Source: Holothuria scabra
Lineage: Eukaryota > Echinodermata > Holothuroidea > Aspidochirotida > Holothuriidae
Reading direction: 5' to 3'
DNA: 64,000 bases
Assembly (NCBI GenBank): GCA_037179385.1
Contig: CM074200.1
Location: 32,677,884 to 32,741,883 of the forward strand
This document shows positions 1 through 15,100 of the stretch, one piece after another. The position numbers and the translations under genes are program-made. The number at the start of each line of letters is the position of its first letter. The first letter of the stretch is position 1. The notes beneath the pieces were generated by a model. The model searched no databases. It was not told the DNA's origin and saw only the letters and a list, made by a program, of their open reading frames with translations.

Positions 1-181
1 AACAACTCCTTGATGTAATTAATGTTAGTCTGCGTTGTCTGAAGTGTTGATTTAGAGGCCATTTTTACCCACATTGGACTGAATGTTTACCTCTAAATCT
101 CGATTTGTCGTGGAATCGGTGTGTCATCTGGCACGAGAAAATGGTATAACGTAATGGAGCTTAAAGATTTTTTTAAAACTT

Positions 182-450
182 TTTAAAAGGTAAAGTGCAG
201 TCCCCAAACTTTGAAGAAAGGCTAAATAGCACAATTTTCTTTTTTTTCTCTCTCTTCAAAGTATCTTTCATTAAATTTTATGGTTTAACCTATTGCATAT
301 TCAAGGTAAACCAAGCACAAGCAGTTATTTCTAGTAAATTTCACATTTGAAGAGAAAAAACATTGTCACGTGACTCCCAAAAGCCAATCATGGAACTGGA
401 CAGTCTACTACACTAATTTAATTTGGGATGACTGCTCCTGTCCTTTAAAG
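182..450 (+). mobile_element. MITE, family M, copy 1
   Basis: A short non-autonomous element. Its right end, reversed, reads CTTTAAAGGACAGGAGCAGT and its left end is a degraded version of the same (AAAGGTAAAGTGCAGTCCCC). The interior (CTCTTCAAAGTATCTTTCAT, then GACAGTCTACTACAC) recurs at 10,203-10,441, at 50,797-51,056 and, split in two, at 60,769-62,942. No transposase is seen. Confidence 0.65.
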
Positions 451-1700
451 TTCTTTTTAATTCAATGTCAAAATGACCGAGGGTTTGGCCCTGTCCAATC
501 AAACTGAATCTAAAAATGTTTTAGAGAATGATTTGTAAATTTTCAATCCACTTGAAATTATTTGACCAAGTGACACTTGGCAAGAATTACACGTTTTCTT
601 TGCTGCTACAGGCCGAAAACACTCTAAAATCTGTATTTTCAATAAAACAATCATAAATCAACTTTTTAGCTGGAAATTGACGAGAATTCCTCGAATTATC
701 TAAAAAGACTTATAACAGTTTAAAGAGAACTGTTTAAATAAGTCAAACGGTAGTAAAATGGGTTGGTTTTTTATATGTTTGGGCATGAGAGGTCATGATA
801 AAACGTTCCTACTTACTTTTTTTACATCCGCTTCCTCTGCCTGATTACCCTTTGTCCCTTTAGGGAGAAAACGAAGCTCCCTACACGTGCACTTGATATA
901 GTTTCGTTTCAAATCTGATTAATTGATTGACAGTAACAGATATATTAAAATACACGGAAATTACGTAACATTTAGGGTTAGCTTACAGCCAGTCAAGCAT
1001 GTGTTACTTGCTTTTTATGCATTCTGAACACAATGAAAGCATAGCTATCTCATTTGAGGGTACAGATCATGTAACAGACTCAGCTACCAGTTACACCCCA
1101 CACCACCTTTGATCTACTGGGGTGTCTATGATGCTTTCTCAAGGCGTCATGGCATGTTCAGTTTATCAGAAATGTACCTTATTTTCATTAACAGTGATTC
1201 AAACAGTAAAGTGTGTACACTGAAACATGTGTCTAAACATTCCCATATGCAGCCAGCTTATTTCCACTCAGATTGACATACACGGTCTCCAGCAATTGTC
1301 AGCTCGTGGACCAAATCCGAGCTGCATTGTTGCACCACTGGTGAAACACTGCCAATGAGGGTAAGGGAAGTAAGCCGGCGAACAGAAATATATATTAAGA
1401 CAATTTTTCTTTGAGATAATATAAAAACACATTTATGATTTTGGTAGGTTCCTTTAAAAAAAACTAGCCCACAAAATATCTGTAGCTTACTTCTTCGGCG
1501 TAGATGGACCCTTTGATTAAATAGCTCTCACTAACATTTTTCAAGGGCCCTGGTTTGTTCCATAACTCAGTAACAGACGTGGATGCAGACATTTTTTAAA
1601 AAGGGCGGGCTGAGCTCTGAGAAACTATCTAAACCTTAAGAGTACGGAAATTTTAGAACAATCGTGACCCTTAAGAGAGAAATGACATTCGCCTGACTTG
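451..1700. other. No gene recognised
   Basis: AT-rich sequence with no open frame bounded by credible splice sites and no repeat that I could match elsewhere in the window. Confidence 0.5.
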
Positions 1701-2236
<536 letters not shown>

Positions 2237-2385
2237 CTAGTGTTTTACGGCCCAGTTCCTAACGAATTGGTTTGATTCGAGCCGGCAACGGCCTTTTTTC
2301 CACTAGTGGCTCACTGGCTTGTTTTATACTCCATTGATTATGTGAGCATCAAGCACAATGGAAGCATGTCCCTTGCTTTTAAAGT
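2237..2385 (-). mobile_element. SINE copy, head missing
   Basis: Matches the tRNA-unrelated body of the complete SINE at 49,103-49,348: shared blocks include ACGGCCCAGTT, GCCTTTTTTCCA, CACTGGCTTGTTTT and CTCCATTGATTATG. The tRNA-like head is absent. The 3' tail side (CTAA on the minus strand) runs straight into the (TTAG)n array. Confidence 0.8.
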
Positions 2386-5300
2386 AAAATCCAAGCAGGA
2401 ATTATTTTAGTAGTTTCGAAATAAAATTGAAACTTCCGTAAACAGTTATCAAATTGCACAATGATTAGAAAATAACCAAACTAACCTATTTAGGTTTCAT
2501 TGAACTTATGATCCCATTTCTCTCATCAGACTGTTTAGCTAAGATTAAGGGAACTTGCATGACACTAGAAATTGTGATTTTTACTTGCTTAAACGACACG
2601 GCATCACCAACCAAATGATAACATACGCCCAACAACCAAAACCCGGAACACCAAAACACCCTGCAAACGAAGCAATGACCACCGACCCCGTAGCCGAGCA
2701 GCCACAGAAACCCAACATGGAAGGACAGCACCACCAGGACCACCATCCAACGAAAAAAAAAAAAAAACTGAACATATAAAAACACCAGAACAAACATCCA
2801 ATTTCAAATAATACCTGCCCAGAAGGACCACAATCCCAAAGCACGGAAGAGGAATTGGCTTTGACAAAACTGGCTAGCTCAGTAGCTCAATCTTTTGTCG
2901 TAGTTTGCAAGGTTGACGGTTTCGGCAACTAGATTGCCACAAACTATACACACCAAATAAGAAAGATATGCCACGAAATAAACTGCCAAAATCAAAATAG
3001 GTGTACAGTCTTATTCTCCGTTATCAGCATCAACAAGCATCAACCTTAAAAACCGTAGTGCCCAAGTCTTATCATTAATTTACACTAAATACATAGGCCT
3101 GGTGGTGGTGGTGGTGGTAGTAGTAGTAGTAGTCGTCCATACTACAACATAACACTCTTAAAAAATTTGGTAAATTTTTGCACAATGTAGAGGATGTTTA
3201 AGTTTTCCCAATATGAAAGAGAACTGCAACATATTAATTTATTGACCAGCAGTTGTTTAAGTGACTTTCGTGAATTTATTCACTCTGCTAGTTAACCGCA
3301 CCTTCAGTTAATTCTTTTGAGAGTATATTTTTACAATTTAGAGTCCGAAGGATTAAAGAAAAAATTGGAACTTTTAAGTTTGGTTGGATGTTGTTACTGA
3401 ACATACTGTAAATATAGGAAGTGGACTGGCCCCATCGTGACCCTTAAGGGTTGTGGTGGTTTAGTCTGATGTCCTTGATGTTTCGGTTCTTCGGATGTTG
3501 TTACAAATGGTGGTAGTTTGGCCTGGTGCTAACTTTCCGTGTCCGTGGCTGCTCGGGAGCGGTCTTGGTGATAAATATTTCGTTTGACAACAGAGTGTTG
3601 GCTGTGACCACATGTAATCCTTTCGCTGGTCTGACCGTGCATGTTTTAGCACGTAAAAATAACAGCGGACAGGGAAATCACTTTCCCTTAGCTCCTCTCA
3701 TGTCACACTCCAAACCTATTCTCTGGTCGTGAAGTCAAGCAGAATTTCAAAACTATTCGTTTGCGATCTTTTAGGTGAAAAAGCACATAATTAGTAAGAC
3801 TTTTTTATTCAAACTACTTCGAAATCTAAGCCGATAGGAACTCCTTTTTAGCTTCTGGTAGCAGTGCAAGTTCTTGTTAGTCAGTCAAAGTTGAAGATTA
3901 GAGATGTCATTTAAAGAAGCACCCGTCTCACAGTCTAGTGCGTGGGCAGACTGCATGAAACTGAACTTGAGAATTAACACAATTTTCATCTTTAATTACC
4001 ATGGACGAGTTTAAATTTCACAACAAAATACCTGTAAATACTTAAATATATTTCCTTTCAACTTTTGTATGTATATACTTTTGAGGAAGAAAATGAAGTT
4101 CTTCCTTCAAGGAAACCTCAAATTTCACAATAAAAGAAGACAGACACGTCAAAGTTCCATTTGAAAAAATATGTTACACATTAGTTTCAGAACACACACA
4201 TCTATTAATGACAAATTTATCACGTCAACACCTCGAAGGACTCTGTATATGTAACAGATTGAAAATTTCTCCAGAAGACTGACTACAGGAACAACTTCTT
4301 ACTTTTTCTGACCTTAGCCGAGTCCGAGCCAATTCCGATTCCAGTACCCCCCCTCCCCGAGACCGAGTCCACCTCATGAGTAAATGGGCCGCTAACTGAA
4401 CAGCTCAAGGAAGGGCATGGGGGAATTTTAATCCTTCTCATTTCGCCCTTGCCACCTTATTGCCTCACACTCAGATACAGGCTATAACCTCTAAGCTTCA
4501 GGGGGATGAGGCCAAGCGTTGACCCCACCCGCAGGAGGGCACATTACACTTCCAGTTCACTCTTCACTTCTTCTTATCATAAGGCCAGTGGAGCAATGTA
4601 GATTTCACCCCACGGCCCCCTTTAAAATATGTCGGATTGACATAGAATACCGAACCTATTCCCTATATACCGTTCAAACCAAAATCAAAGTAACGTTCGC
4701 GTTAAAGTCAAATCTGCAATATGTTGGACACTAGCTTAGATAACTGTCTTTCATTTTTGCGAGTATCCATGACATGTTATTATGTTACACTGCAATATGA
4801 TATTATTGTGACATTTCGTCACAAAACATATGAAAAATACACTTAAATTGAATCAAATTTAAATTAGGTTTTACATAAGGTAAAAAATAATGTCACACGT
4901 CACATGTAACACCCCTTGTATAAAAACAAGTTGCGATCAACACCCAGAATTCGCTTATAGCGTTTCGAAACATTTGCACCGCTATTCAGTCACATTTGCT
5001 GGAGAAGACACTTGGCTTTAAAAGGTCTCTCACAATTCCCTGATCATCTTAGGCCCTCCTTAAATTTAAACCAAACAACGAGAAAACACACATGAAGGTA
5101 GCTACAAGCAAGTGAATAACCAGGATTGTGCCATGATGGGGTGAATTTGGCGAGTGAAACGAGATGGCCTAGGGTAAGGGGTGCCCCTTCCCTTTGTCCC
5201 TTTTAGGTCTTCAGGTATGAAATTGTGCACTATTTGTTCCCCAAATCTAATAACGTTTATAGCGACCACTGTATGAGATGTTTTGCTATTATATTGTTAT

Positions 5301-5409
5301 TCAAGCTTGGGTAATGAGAGGCTCAACATCTGAACCCCCCCCCCCCCTCCTTCGCTACAGGTCTGACCACGAAAAATTGCACTGTTCTTAAGTAGCTTGA
5401 GAAATATTT
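2386..5409. other. No gene recognised; small simple repeats
   Basis: Contains a (GGT)n/(AGT)n run at about 3103-3135 and, at about 3149, a half-site resembling the ACACTCTWAAAAA foldback ends found at 9,640 and 19,114. Open frames at 2,486-2,867 and 3,461-3,732 lack splice sites or recognisable motifs and look like chance. Confidence 0.5.
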
Positions 5410-5415
5410 TTTATT
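5410..5415 (-). terminator. AATAAA poly(A) signal of the membrane-protein gene
   Basis: First AATAAA on the minus strand after the stop codon at 5605, giving a 3' UTR of about 0.2 kb. Confidence 0.5.
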
Positions 5416-5604
5416 ACAAAGTGTAAGAGTTCTGTTTATCCAAATTTGTATGGGTAGAGAGTAGCTAGTTAGTATTTCATTGGTTTGGTGCCATATCTCT
5501 ATACCATTCTCCGTACAACAGCCCGTGCTTGAAACCCAAACAGATTGCGCTGTGGACAGCCAAGGTTTTCATTTTACAAATTTTCTATTTTTAGATAAAA
5601 TGCT

Positions 5605-6161
5605 CTACACCACTTCGTCATAGTCTTGCTCTTCAATATCTATTTCTTCATCCACTTTCATCGATATACCACTAGTTTCGCTTCCAACATTTAAGTAAGG
5701 ACCGTCTCGGTATCCATCGGTGGCTATTGTCGGTTTAAATGTGGCACTGATGGGTGGTCGACGGTATTCCCCTCCAGACGATGAGCGATAATCCAGTTCA
5801 GCTTTCTCTAAGTTATAGCTATATTGATTCAAAAGTTGTGGAGAACTGTGAACACGTTCTGTCTTGTACATTGTACCGATTTTAACGTTACTGTCAGTAA
5901 TCTCGGTATCGTCCATCACAGTAAGAGAATTACGGTTATCGTTGTATATTTCCATCTGCCGTCTTCGTCGTCTTCCTTTTGCGCGATTATATGTGGAAGG
6001 GACGCGCTGTAGGAATGTGCGTACTTCTCGTTGTAGGGATTGGGTGACTTGACGGTTTTGGCGAAATAAAAAACATACGATGATAGATAGCACGACGATT
6101 ATTGAAATGAAGAAACACGATCCAATTATGATCTCTATACTGAGCGAAATGACGGTGTTGC
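5605..6161 (-). CDS. Exon 9: transmembrane helix and cytoplasmic tail
   Basis: The acceptor is a T-rich tract ending TTTTTAAAG, followed by GC that completes a Gly codon in phase 1. The first 33 codons form a hydrophobic helix (IIIGSCFFISIIVVLSIIVC and neighbours), followed by RQNRQ, which fits a stop-transfer signal. The tail has a five-Arg block about 30 residues past the membrane, ten tyrosines including PYLNV (a YxN pattern of the type bound by Grb2 SH2 domains), and an acidic end finishing EEQDYDEVV. The stop is TAG at 5605-5607. The codon read as GTG at 6093 lies inside the helix and is not a start. Confidence 0.88.
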
Positions 6162-9100
6162 CTTTAAAAATAGAAAATGGATCAAAAGCGCGTTTAATTA
6201 ATTGAAAAAAACTAATAGTGATTGATAACTTAGACTATATGCTTACCTTTTCCAAATGAGACATTGCTGTTAAGACGTTTGTGGACAAATATAGGTTTCG
6301 TGGCTTTCCCTGTCCCCTGCTTAGATTCTCCAGTAACACACTGTGATGCAAGCCCCCCCCCCCCCCCTCAAAAAAGTTTACTGTAAATGTAATGTTGCCC
6401 TTCTAATTTTAAGAAGAATAATTCAAGAATAATGTTAGATGATTTTTTTGTAAAAAATTCTCCCAAATTATCACTTAAATTTGGTTAGACCGTGTGGTCC
6501 GTTGAAGATTATTCTGTAACCTACAATCTTCGAAACGTTATTGTAATTTTCAAAGCAACCATAAAAAGTGTTATATATACAAAAAGCCACGAGAAGTTAT
6601 ATTTTTAAAGAACTCCGAAATATTGAAGCATTACAAACGTTTTGCATCTCAGCTCAGTCTTAGATTTTCCAGAGAAGTTTCAGGCCAGACGCTCCCCTCC
6701 ATCCCTCCGCTTTCAAAACCAAATCTATGCTGTTGACAATAATAACCGCATACTCTATATACACAAAACATCTTTGCCCGCGCAGGCATGCAGTCCCACG
6801 TGCATTACTTTAACAAGTTGTAGATCTTCGGACTCATAAGATTTTTATTTAATTGACGTTTTTCCTCCCTATTTTTGCCGTGACAGGGGGATAAATGGTC
6901 GGGTTTTTTTGTCGTTCTTTTTTTCCGTGTTGAATTGTGTTGTCGGTATCATTCATCAAAAAATCATTTCATAGGCAGGTATTCCGCCAGAAACACAGAA
7001 AAGGGGTAATTTACCACTGCTAAACCCCAAGTCCAAATTGATGCTGTCCTAGGCTTACGTTACAAATGGGTCCAGGGGGACCAAATCTGGCTTCAAGGCC
7101 CCTGTAAGATGCAATCTGAGGGGTTCTAAGGGCATTTATTTATGTAAGTTCAAACATTTCTGCAAAAGGTGTGCCCCTTTTTAAGAAACCAAGATATTAT
7201 TATATGTTATATATTTTCTTTTTTTATGGAAATGAAAAGCGGGGATTTTACCCACCTTCTTCTGAAAGGGGGAACTTTCCCCCGGTTTTTCCTTCCTCTG
7301 ACGGAAATACTGATAGGAGACCCAAAATGAGACGATTAGTTTGATTCAATCATAGATTTGAAAAAAAAAACAACAAAACTTACCCGCAGGAATAGATAGT
7401 GTGGATTTTGTGATCTCTGAAACATAAAGGTGTAGAAAGTTTTGGCTTATTTAGTGAGTGGTGCATGCCGGTTTAACTTAAAATACAATCGTGCCAACTA
7501 GAATACATTGCGATTTTTCAAAAGTGTAGTCACATCTTACAGTGTTGATTCAGAACAGACTCGTAGCTAGTATTTTATCATGGGATTGATTTTGAGTGTG
7601 ACTTGGGGAGGGATTTAGTGGGTGTTCCCCTTCTTTTTTAAGAAAGGAAATGGTATTTTAAAGTCATAACATGCAAAACGATGCATAATTTTTGCCTCAA
7701 AGCGTGATAAAGTTTGCAGTTACAGTGATCACCCTTTTCATTTCTTGCTACGCTTATTCAAACTATGATCATAGGCAGCCTCCCCCATTCGTTAAGCGCC
7801 TGATTCAGGAACTATATAAGTTTTGAGTTTTTGTTCTTTTAAACCCTGCTAGATACATCACAGGGAGCAAGGAAGGAATACGGGAAATCCTGCATGATTT
7901 AAGAAAGAAGTCGTTTTTACCTCTACATTCTTATGCACTGCTCAAAAAATGTCTCACGATGTCTCCAAACTTTGTCCGAGAAAAACCTTTTACCTAAACC
8001 CAAAGAGGTGTGGAGCTGCAATCCTCTAAATCCCGGATGTAACCTCTTCAGGGGGAAAGAGACACTTTTTAAAGAGAATAGTCTAAAGCAACATCTGCGT
8101 TTAATAGACCTATATTAAAGAAGAACCTGTTCTAAGCATTCTGGTGAAATTTTCATTCATATTTCATGTTTCGTTCTCGAGACATTGACAAGTGAAGTCG
8201 AAACATTTTCTGTAAAAAGTGAGCTTGAAGCAAGCAGGTTTGATGTCATTCATTCACATTGTTGTCTAAAGTTCTGTTTTTTCTTTTTAATGTGCCATCA
8301 ATTTTATGAAAATAAACTCTGATATATTGATGCCATAAATGCATCGTGAGCAACGGAATTTTCAAAACCTTATATGACTAAGCATCCCTAATCAATACAA
8401 AGACAAATTAGTATTATGAAAAATAAAAAAAACCAAACATTGGTGGATAATTTGAATCCATGATATCACTCCTGCATGCTTGCTTCAAGTTCAGTGTAGA
8501 AAATGTGTCACATTCAAATGCTATTGTCTCCAGAACGATTATAGGAAATGAATACGAATTCCACCGAAATACTTAGAATATGTTCCTCTTTCACATATCA
8601 AAAGTAAACTTGCTTCTGGACTGATTATATTCAAGAGATGAACTAAAATTTATAAAGGTTCCAATGTATGAAGACTGCTTGGCAAAACTTATAGTAATAT
8701 GATTTTAACGTAATATGAAAGAAGTGAAACAGTATACTCAATAGTTTTACCTCGAGGAGTTGAATCTGAAGAGGAACTCGCTGATATATGGTATACTGCA
8801 AGAAAATGTTCGAGTAAAGTTTCGAGTTAAGTAATATTTTAATGCAGTATTAATTATTACAGAAATGATCATATGTTCATAGATGTGTCTGAACAGAAGG
8901 CAAATTCCGTTATAACATTTTGCTATGCTAATGGCAAGAATATAGCAATGGCGTAGCTAGACGATTTACCAGGGATCGGGGCAAGCACCCAAATTTTCCA
9001 TTCCTTTTTTTCTTTTTTTTTTGAAGTTTTTGAAGTATGAACACGACTGTATCAGGGACGCATTTTTCGGCGTGCGGAAAATTAAATGGGGCCTTTTAAA

Positions 9101-12100
9101 CAAATATTTGTAAATGTGTATAGGTTGTATTGCAGAAACGTTTACACTTGGGGTTTCATGCAGGCCTAATAAAGTTTGAAAAATGTGTGAATTATTGAAG
9201 AATTTGCGCTTCCTTTTAGCATTTACCTAAGATTGCATGGCGACTAAAGATCGTTGTTGTTGCATAATATTATCTATTCGATTGAGGTTTCTCGACGTCA
9301 ATTTAAATATTTCCGAAACTTTCTTGCCTTTTAAGACAAAACTTTTCAAATTAGGAGCCTATATTGAAGAAAATGTAGGAAAACGACACTGTAGTAGCTT
9401 GAAAAATGTTTACCAGACTGATTTCCGCACTGCACTGGGGATTGCAATTTTGGGCACCCGGAGCGGAAAATTTGTTTTTTTTAATAATTCCAAATATGGA
9501 GCTTTTATTGCGGAGAGAAATTGGAATTTTATGAAGTAAAAGTTGGGAAAACCTCACTGAAGTTAACTAGTGCCACTAATGGAAAATTTCTGAATTTTTC
9601 CCATTTCAGAGATAGGAGGGCAATCGCCCCCAACTCCTGCACTCTTAAAAAGTTGGTTAAAAAAATTCACCAACACTGGTCACGTATGTCAAATTCCTGA
9701 AATTGGGTAAAGTTTTCCCCAATATGTGTTGTTTATTTGGTTACCCCACAGGCTGGTTACCCAATTAAGTGATAAAAAACCTCTTGGATAACCCAGTAAT
9801 CAACAATTATTGGGTAAACTTTAACCAATGTCAGGTATTTGACATACGTGACCAGTGTTGGTAAGTTTTTTAACCAACTTTTTTAGAGTTTGTATCTACG
9901 CCAATGGAATATAGCATTGTATACAAAAACGAACAAAAGAATAAGACATAAACAGTTCATAGGTATATGACTAATGAATAAAAAATACTAAACTGTTCTT
10001 CAATCATACAATTTTTATCTTAGAGATTGCCACCAAAAAGTTAAAATTGAATCCTACGATGTTTATACATCAACACAATATCCTTTAAATATCTTAAACA
10101 AGAATTCGACACAATAAGTACTTACCGGTAATTTCATCTGTGCTATAACTTGACATATTTTCTGTAGAGTAAAAAAGTGGAGAAGAAATCAATATTGGAG
10201 ACTTTAAAGGTCAAGAGCAGCCCCCCCCCCTAGCTTATTTTGAAGCAACGCAACACAACACAAGGCAATTTTATTCTTACTTCTCATCAAAGTATCTTTG
10301 ATAATATTTTATGAATTCAGTATTGCACATTTCAAAGTTAACCAAGCAATAACTTTTAGTGAATTTCACATTTGAAGAAAAAAGTGTTGTCACATGACTC
10401 TCGACAGCCAATCACAAAACTGTACAGTCTACTACACCACTTCAAGCAACTTCGGCAAATATTTTGAACATCTTAAGTTAATAGTTAATATGAAATATCA
10501 ACTACAGTTAAACAAAGCAGAAATCCAATCATAGCTTGCTTTTTCAATGTAAGTTTAAACAACGTAAAGATCATGTACCGTGCATTACCGTGGAGTAAGA
10601 TAATGCACGATATGCGGTTAAAGTGTACCTCAAGTCAAAATATTCAAAAATATATTATACTGAAAGAAAAATGAATTCTAACAGTTTAACTCCCATCTTC
10701 AGAGGACATTCCTGAGCCGAGAAATAAAATGATAAAAATTAATTCACTTAAAACAAATTATTCATTGCGCCCCAAAATTTGTTACTTTCTTGTTGTACAA
10801 CTCACATTACCTGCTTTGTTCCCCTTTAAAATTAAAAATGCTTTTATGGCCTTGAACGCTTCCTGCTTGTTTGCATAACGTGTTGTACAGAGAGGTCTTT
10901 ATTAATTCCATCACTCCCTAAATTTAAAAGTGCCATCACAAGTTGGTACAAGGTGCAGTAACTTTCAGAAAAACAAAGAAATACAAAGATTGTAATTTGA
11001 GTAGTACAAAAATTACAACACAAATTATTGCGCAATATACCATTTCAATTTGAGTGAATAAACTTCAGCGTTTTATATTTCGCCTTAAGATGTCATATGA
11101 AGGTGTGAGTTGAACTGTTAGAATTCATTTTTCATGCTCCTCAATATATATTTTTGAAATTTTTGACTTTAGGTACACTTTAATGCCAGCGAATGCATCC
11201 AGTGAAAGCATTAACCCCTAAAGCGCACTTATCGGTGCTAATGCACAGATCAAGAGGTTTTAAACTTATTCATACAAAACAATACTTTGATTTAAAATAC
11301 GAAAAGGGGATAAAAATTAACAAGTAATCACATTAAACAGGACAACCCGAGCTGAAAATGGAGTCTAAGGTGAGTGATTACCGTGAGTATATCGCGGGAT
11401 AATGAACGGTCACCTGACCGTAATGATCCAATAAAAGTGGAAGATAACAGTAATTGCAGTGGAAAAATTTAAAAATTTCAGTTATCTCGTAAATAGTTCA
11501 TAAAAGGAAGTCTTTGCGGCAGAACATGTTGGCGCCCTCCTCAAACGCATCATACGTATAAAGCAGCGTACATGGAATCAAATATTAGCAGTAATTATTT
11601 GAGGTCACAGTTATATCAGGGAAATTTTTTATTTCAGGACGGTAGAAAAAAGAGACAAAAGAGAACAAAAGTGCAACAAAAAACTGATCTGAACATGAGT
11701 AGAAGCGAGCATCACTTCTTCCTGTTCTTTTCATCCAGTCGATCTAGAATCGAGTCATATATAACAGATCAATGATGTAAATGGTCTGAGGGTCGTGAGG
11801 TTGGTCAAGTGTTGCCCTTAAGTGGAGGTATAGCTCTCTTCAGTTGGAAATCAGTTGCGAGTTTGGTTTCGCCGAATGGCCCTTTGCCAGAGGGTCGGGA
11901 GGACTTTAGAAAAAGTACCCTTCTGTTGATTTTCAGAACGGTCGTCAACCGATTTAACATTCCGTCTAAAAACAAGATCAATCTAACCTAATCCCCAACT
12001 CGAACAAAGAATACATTTTACACAATAAAAAGCAAAAACCAATCAAGAAATTCCCTTGTTAACAGTGGTCGTTTAGCTGAATAAAATCAATCCAGAAAAA

Positions 12101-15100
12101 TAACAACCGTCGTATCGGATAATACACAACTCGTACCATTGTAGTTAATTTAAAGGATGGACTCACCGGTGTCGATTCCACCCGTGACGATATTCATGGT
12201 TGTTTTTTCTAAATTTCAAATAAAATAAGATCATGTTCTTACTGTTTCTTCCATTACGTATACCCATGGTGTTTATGAAATCTTAAACATGGTCAACTCT
12301 CACCCTAAACTACAATTTTGCTGTAGTTCACAAAACTTCTCAGTTGGTACAGCTAGGCTATATGATTGACAGCAAATCCCCAAAATACAGAGCATTGCGG
12401 CCTATATTACATAGAAAGTACTGTACCGAGAGGACTTTAATTTCATACCGGGATCTTTATACTCACCCTGAAGCGATAAACTGAGATTGTGATTGGATGA
12501 GGGCTAGTTTTAAACAGTTAAAGGAGGGGCGCAAGTAAGTATAGTGTTAGGAGTATTGTAACTACTTGAGATGATAAGCCTTAAACATGCAGGCGTGATG
12601 TTTACAGAATGATTTTCATACAGATCTTAGATATGTGCATTTAGACTTACCTGTACCAGGCGGGTCTGTATTCGAACTTGCAGTGTAAGCTAAATGATGA
12701 AAACACATTAAATACTAATGACTAGTTGCTCAAATATTCAAACTGGTAAAGTAATATGAGATGGTACAGTGTTTTACTTTCGTAGCATTGAGGAAATAGA
12801 TCAATGTCCGTCAATGGTGTCGCATATTGGCAGTGGCAGAGCTAGGGATGTCGGTCAGAGGGGGCGAAAATGGTCTACAGGGGCTCTTCGAAGGAGTAAA
12901 TACCCTGAGCCTCAGCACGATCGAAGCCGAGGCTTTCCAGACTTCCATTTGATTTTCCGCACCTGGTAGAAGACACTTTGCCATTTCTCTTCAGCAAGTT
13001 TTCTATTAAAACATGTTTAAATTTTCTATCCATGGGCCTCCGCAGAAGATAAATCGGGGGGGGGGGGGGGTTACAAAATTCTTTTAGAGGGGAAAAAGCT
13101 CCGCCCCACCATGAGCTGGTGCGGAGCGCAAGAAAATTTTGGCCCCAAATGCCCCTAAGATCGCTGGAAATGGTATTTCTAAAGCCTGTTTACCGCATAT
13201 AAACAGGGAGAACACTGAGTGAACTCTTAAAAATGTTGATGCTAATTTTTCTTTGTCTTTATCTTATGTTTCCTTCGTTTTTTCAGGTTTTTTATTTTCC
13301 ATGGGAGGGCAAGTCCCTCTCCCCTTGCCCCAACCTGCGGAAGCCCATGTTTCTATCCCTCTCTTTCACATTCTAGTATGAAGGCGTTCATTATACTTTG
13401 TGTTATTGTCAGGTGTCGATTTAAGATTTTAATGTAATAATGGGCTACTTTGTGAAGATAAAGATTAAACCTGCTAGAGCTAAATAGCAATCAATCTTAC
13501 AGGGGGAGTTTTGGAAATTAATCACCGTTAAATGTACACTTTTGGCATCTGGAAATCAAGATAAGTACACGAAGAAACATTAATTAACGTAAGTTACATA
13601 ATGTGAGTTCTGAAATAGCCATTAATAAAGTACATTGCAAGAAATAGCCCAAGACAAAGGGTCTGCTTGGCCTTTGAGATACCGAATTCATAATAAATAA
13701 AAGTAGCCTGAACCTATTAGATTTATTAGATGCAATTTTCTGGCTTTTGAGACCACGAAAGTACAGAAATAAGCATTTTCGTAGGATTATCGTGCATTGT
13801 CAGAAATAGCCATTTATTATGAGAATGGTCACTTGAAGAAAAACAAAATGGAAACTGCTTATTAAAACTCTTAAACCATTATCACTCTGATAACAGATTT
13901 ATTTTATTTTATTTTAACCTGAATGCTCTCTTCAAATGATTTTGAAAAATGTTGTGGAAGCTATTTTGGTATCTTTATAAACTTTTTTTATTGTCTACGT
14001 TAACAATTATCCCTGACAACAAGAGGCCTATTTGCGCTGCAATAATTGTTGCGCCCTTTGCGACATCCTTTATTGGCCTGGAGGGTGAATTTAATGTCAG
14101 TGTGTGTATTTTGTAAGCTTTAAACACGCTTGGTGTGGAAGCAATTAACTTAGCACAGCGACAGCATTCCTTAGTGCGTATAAAGCATGAAGATACGTTT
14201 CGGCATAACCTATCCCTATATCACAGAAGATGACCCTTTTCATCAGATGTTATTGGGGCCTTAAAAAACGCTATTAAATTATGTCTTTTGCCAATAATGG
14301 TGCAAGAGTAAAGTATGTTAAAAACCTAAAAGGGCACCGGCAGACGATTTTGGTCCGGGGGGGGGGGCGACCGCCCCCTGACCATATGGCAGCTCTGCCA
14401 CTGCGTATTGGATAATATTGGTTCATAGAAGAGTTCTCGTCAAGTTCCCCTACCCCATAGAAACATGTCAGGCCCGAGGGACAGCCTTTTCTTTCCATTA
14501 GTCTATGTAATGCTCACAACTGGTTAAGCTACGATAAAACAAAACAAAAATAAAATAGTTACAACATGTGGTAAGCCTGATGATTAAAAACACTCTGTTG
14601 GATCCACGAGAGAAGAATCTCTATTCGCCATCATTTTAGCTACTCATGCATGTATTCTTTAAATAAAAACTGTTGGACACCTGACAAATTGTCGACTGCC
14701 CAGAAGGATCAAAAGTGGCAAACTGTGGCCAATATGTCCCATTTGGACCATTCTGCGTAATATCTTTACCCTACAATTTGTCTGATGGCATACGCGCCCA
14801 ACAGTTTCGGAGTGTATCTATCCAAAACTAAATAATGTAAAGACATGATCTACTTCGGCGAGGTTGGTTCTTAGGATGCCGGCGTCCGAAGGGATTGGGG
14901 GATTGGGAAAGTTGGGAAACACCTGAAGACAATAACTAAAAATGATTGGAAGCAATCCAGTCAGCAATATCCGGCGGTCCGCCGGCGGCCATTGTCAGCT
15001 TTCGATCGGCCATGAATAAGTGGTTGGCCAACGAAGGACCGCCGCCGGAGGGCCATCGCAGGTCCGCTGGATACATCCGGGCCACAAACAAAATTGAATG

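Noticed and set aside
2486..2867. Three overlapping 87-103-codon frames on the minus strand
   Set aside because: Phe/Cys/Val/Trp-rich text from a low-complexity region, no splice sites, overlapping frames of equal length.
10800..10830. A 13-bp minus-strand exon between AAAG and GTAATG
   Set aside because: Breaks the phase-1 chain of the mini-exon gene and has a poor acceptor.
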